Positions 5,833-6,043 of a DNA stretch of 6,043 bases are shown here, piece after piece. The stretch is taken from contig JAHQWS010000153.1 of assembly GCA_029856295.1 (NCBI GenBank), forward strand, positions 1 to 6,043. The letters run 5' to 3'. Made by a program: the position numbers and the translations under genes. Every line of letters begins with the position of its first letter. The first letter of the stretch is position 1. This stretch comes from Promethearchaeia archaeon. GTDB taxonomy: Archaea > Asgardarchaeota > Lokiarchaeia > Sigyniarchaeales > SOKP01. The notes under the pieces are model-generated. The model made no database searches, had not been told where the DNA came from, and saw only the letters and a list, made by a program, of their open reading frames with translations.

Positions 5833-6043
5833 ATGGAAACTTTAAAAGATAGCGGGTTAAAAATATATACTGCGATATTTGAGGGAAAAAAAAGCGTTAA
5901 AATAGATGATGTCGAATACCCTATAAAAAAATTCTCAAGTGGCATAAAATATTTTGATCTTTTTGGGTATCGATATATTGAGCAAAATCGCAGAAAAAAA
6001 CCAGAATGGGGTAAAAAAGCTCGGGAAGGCCATAAGATAATGT
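5833..6043 (+). CDS. Start of an unrecognised protein (cut by right window edge)
   Basis: ATG 5833 opens a frame that stays open for 70 codons to the window end; an in-frame TAA at 5812-5814 makes this the first ATG. The visible part is basic and soluble. It begins METLKDSGLKIYTAIFEGKK and then has IDDVEYPIKKF (24-34) and a Tyr/Phe-rich patch (IKYFDLFGYRYIEQN, 38-52). It ends with a Lys/Arg-rich segment, KKPEWGKKAREGHKIM (55-70). That last part could contact nucleic acid, but no named domain is evident. A weak AGG at 5820-5822 lies ten bases before the ATG, and an AT box at about 5801-5809 could drive a nearly leaderless transcript. The length, together with the absence of stops over 211 bases of AT-rich DNA, supports a real gene. 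Confidence 0.65.
   Translation, partial: METLKDSGLKIYTAIFEGKKSVKIDDVEYPIKKFSSGIKYFDLFGYRYIEQNRRKKPEWGKKAREGHKIM

Overview
The window is AT-rich DNA that most likely comes from an Asgard archaeon (Promethearchaeota, Lokiarchaeia-like). Four things suggest this. A gelsolin-like (actin-regulator fold) protein is encoded at the left edge. A small protein with the look of the longin/roadblock-like families common in Asgard genomes lies at 4929-5333. The RNA 2'-phosphotransferase is of archaeal type. Shine-Dalgarno sites and TATA-like AT boxes replace bacterial -35/-10 promoters. The assignment is an inference from protein content; there is no rRNA or other marker gene in the window.

Layout. On the minus strand, 1-660 holds the first 220 residues of a gelsolin-domain protein that runs off the left edge. 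It has a C-terminal helical region in which a 38-residue unit begins to repeat. Between it and the next gene (661-997) lie its probable promoter and, at 744-928, the decayed C-terminal end of a minus-strand gene. On the plus strand, 998-4322 is a three-gene fatty-acid/acyl-CoA oxidation cassette: acyl-CoA dehydrogenase, a crotonase-fold protein and a FadA-type thiolase. KptA/Tpt1 RNA 2'-phosphotransferase (4356-4904, TTG start) follows 33 bases later on the same strand. The longin-like gene (4929-5333) points back at it, with 24 bases between the two stops. On the plus strand there follow a 76-residue helical, TPR-like small ORF (5481-5711) and the start of an unrecognised gene that leaves the right edge (5833-6043).

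How the genes work together. The dehydrogenase, crotonase and thiolase would give the oxidation, hydration or isomerisation, and thiolytic steps of beta-oxidation (or, run backwards, of acyl chain elongation). No 3-hydroxyacyl-CoA dehydrogenase or electron-transfer flavoprotein is present here, so those must be encoded elsewhere. Two active-site observations stand out. The dehydrogenase has Ala at the usual catalytic Glu position but carries the alternative Glu of isovaleryl-CoA dehydrogenase. The crotonase has lost both catalytic glutamates of enoyl-CoA hydratase (Asn and Phe instead), so the hydratase name is unsafe. KptA probably shares the transcript by position only; no functional link is evident.

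No tRNA, rRNA, CRISPR array or intact insertion sequence was seen.
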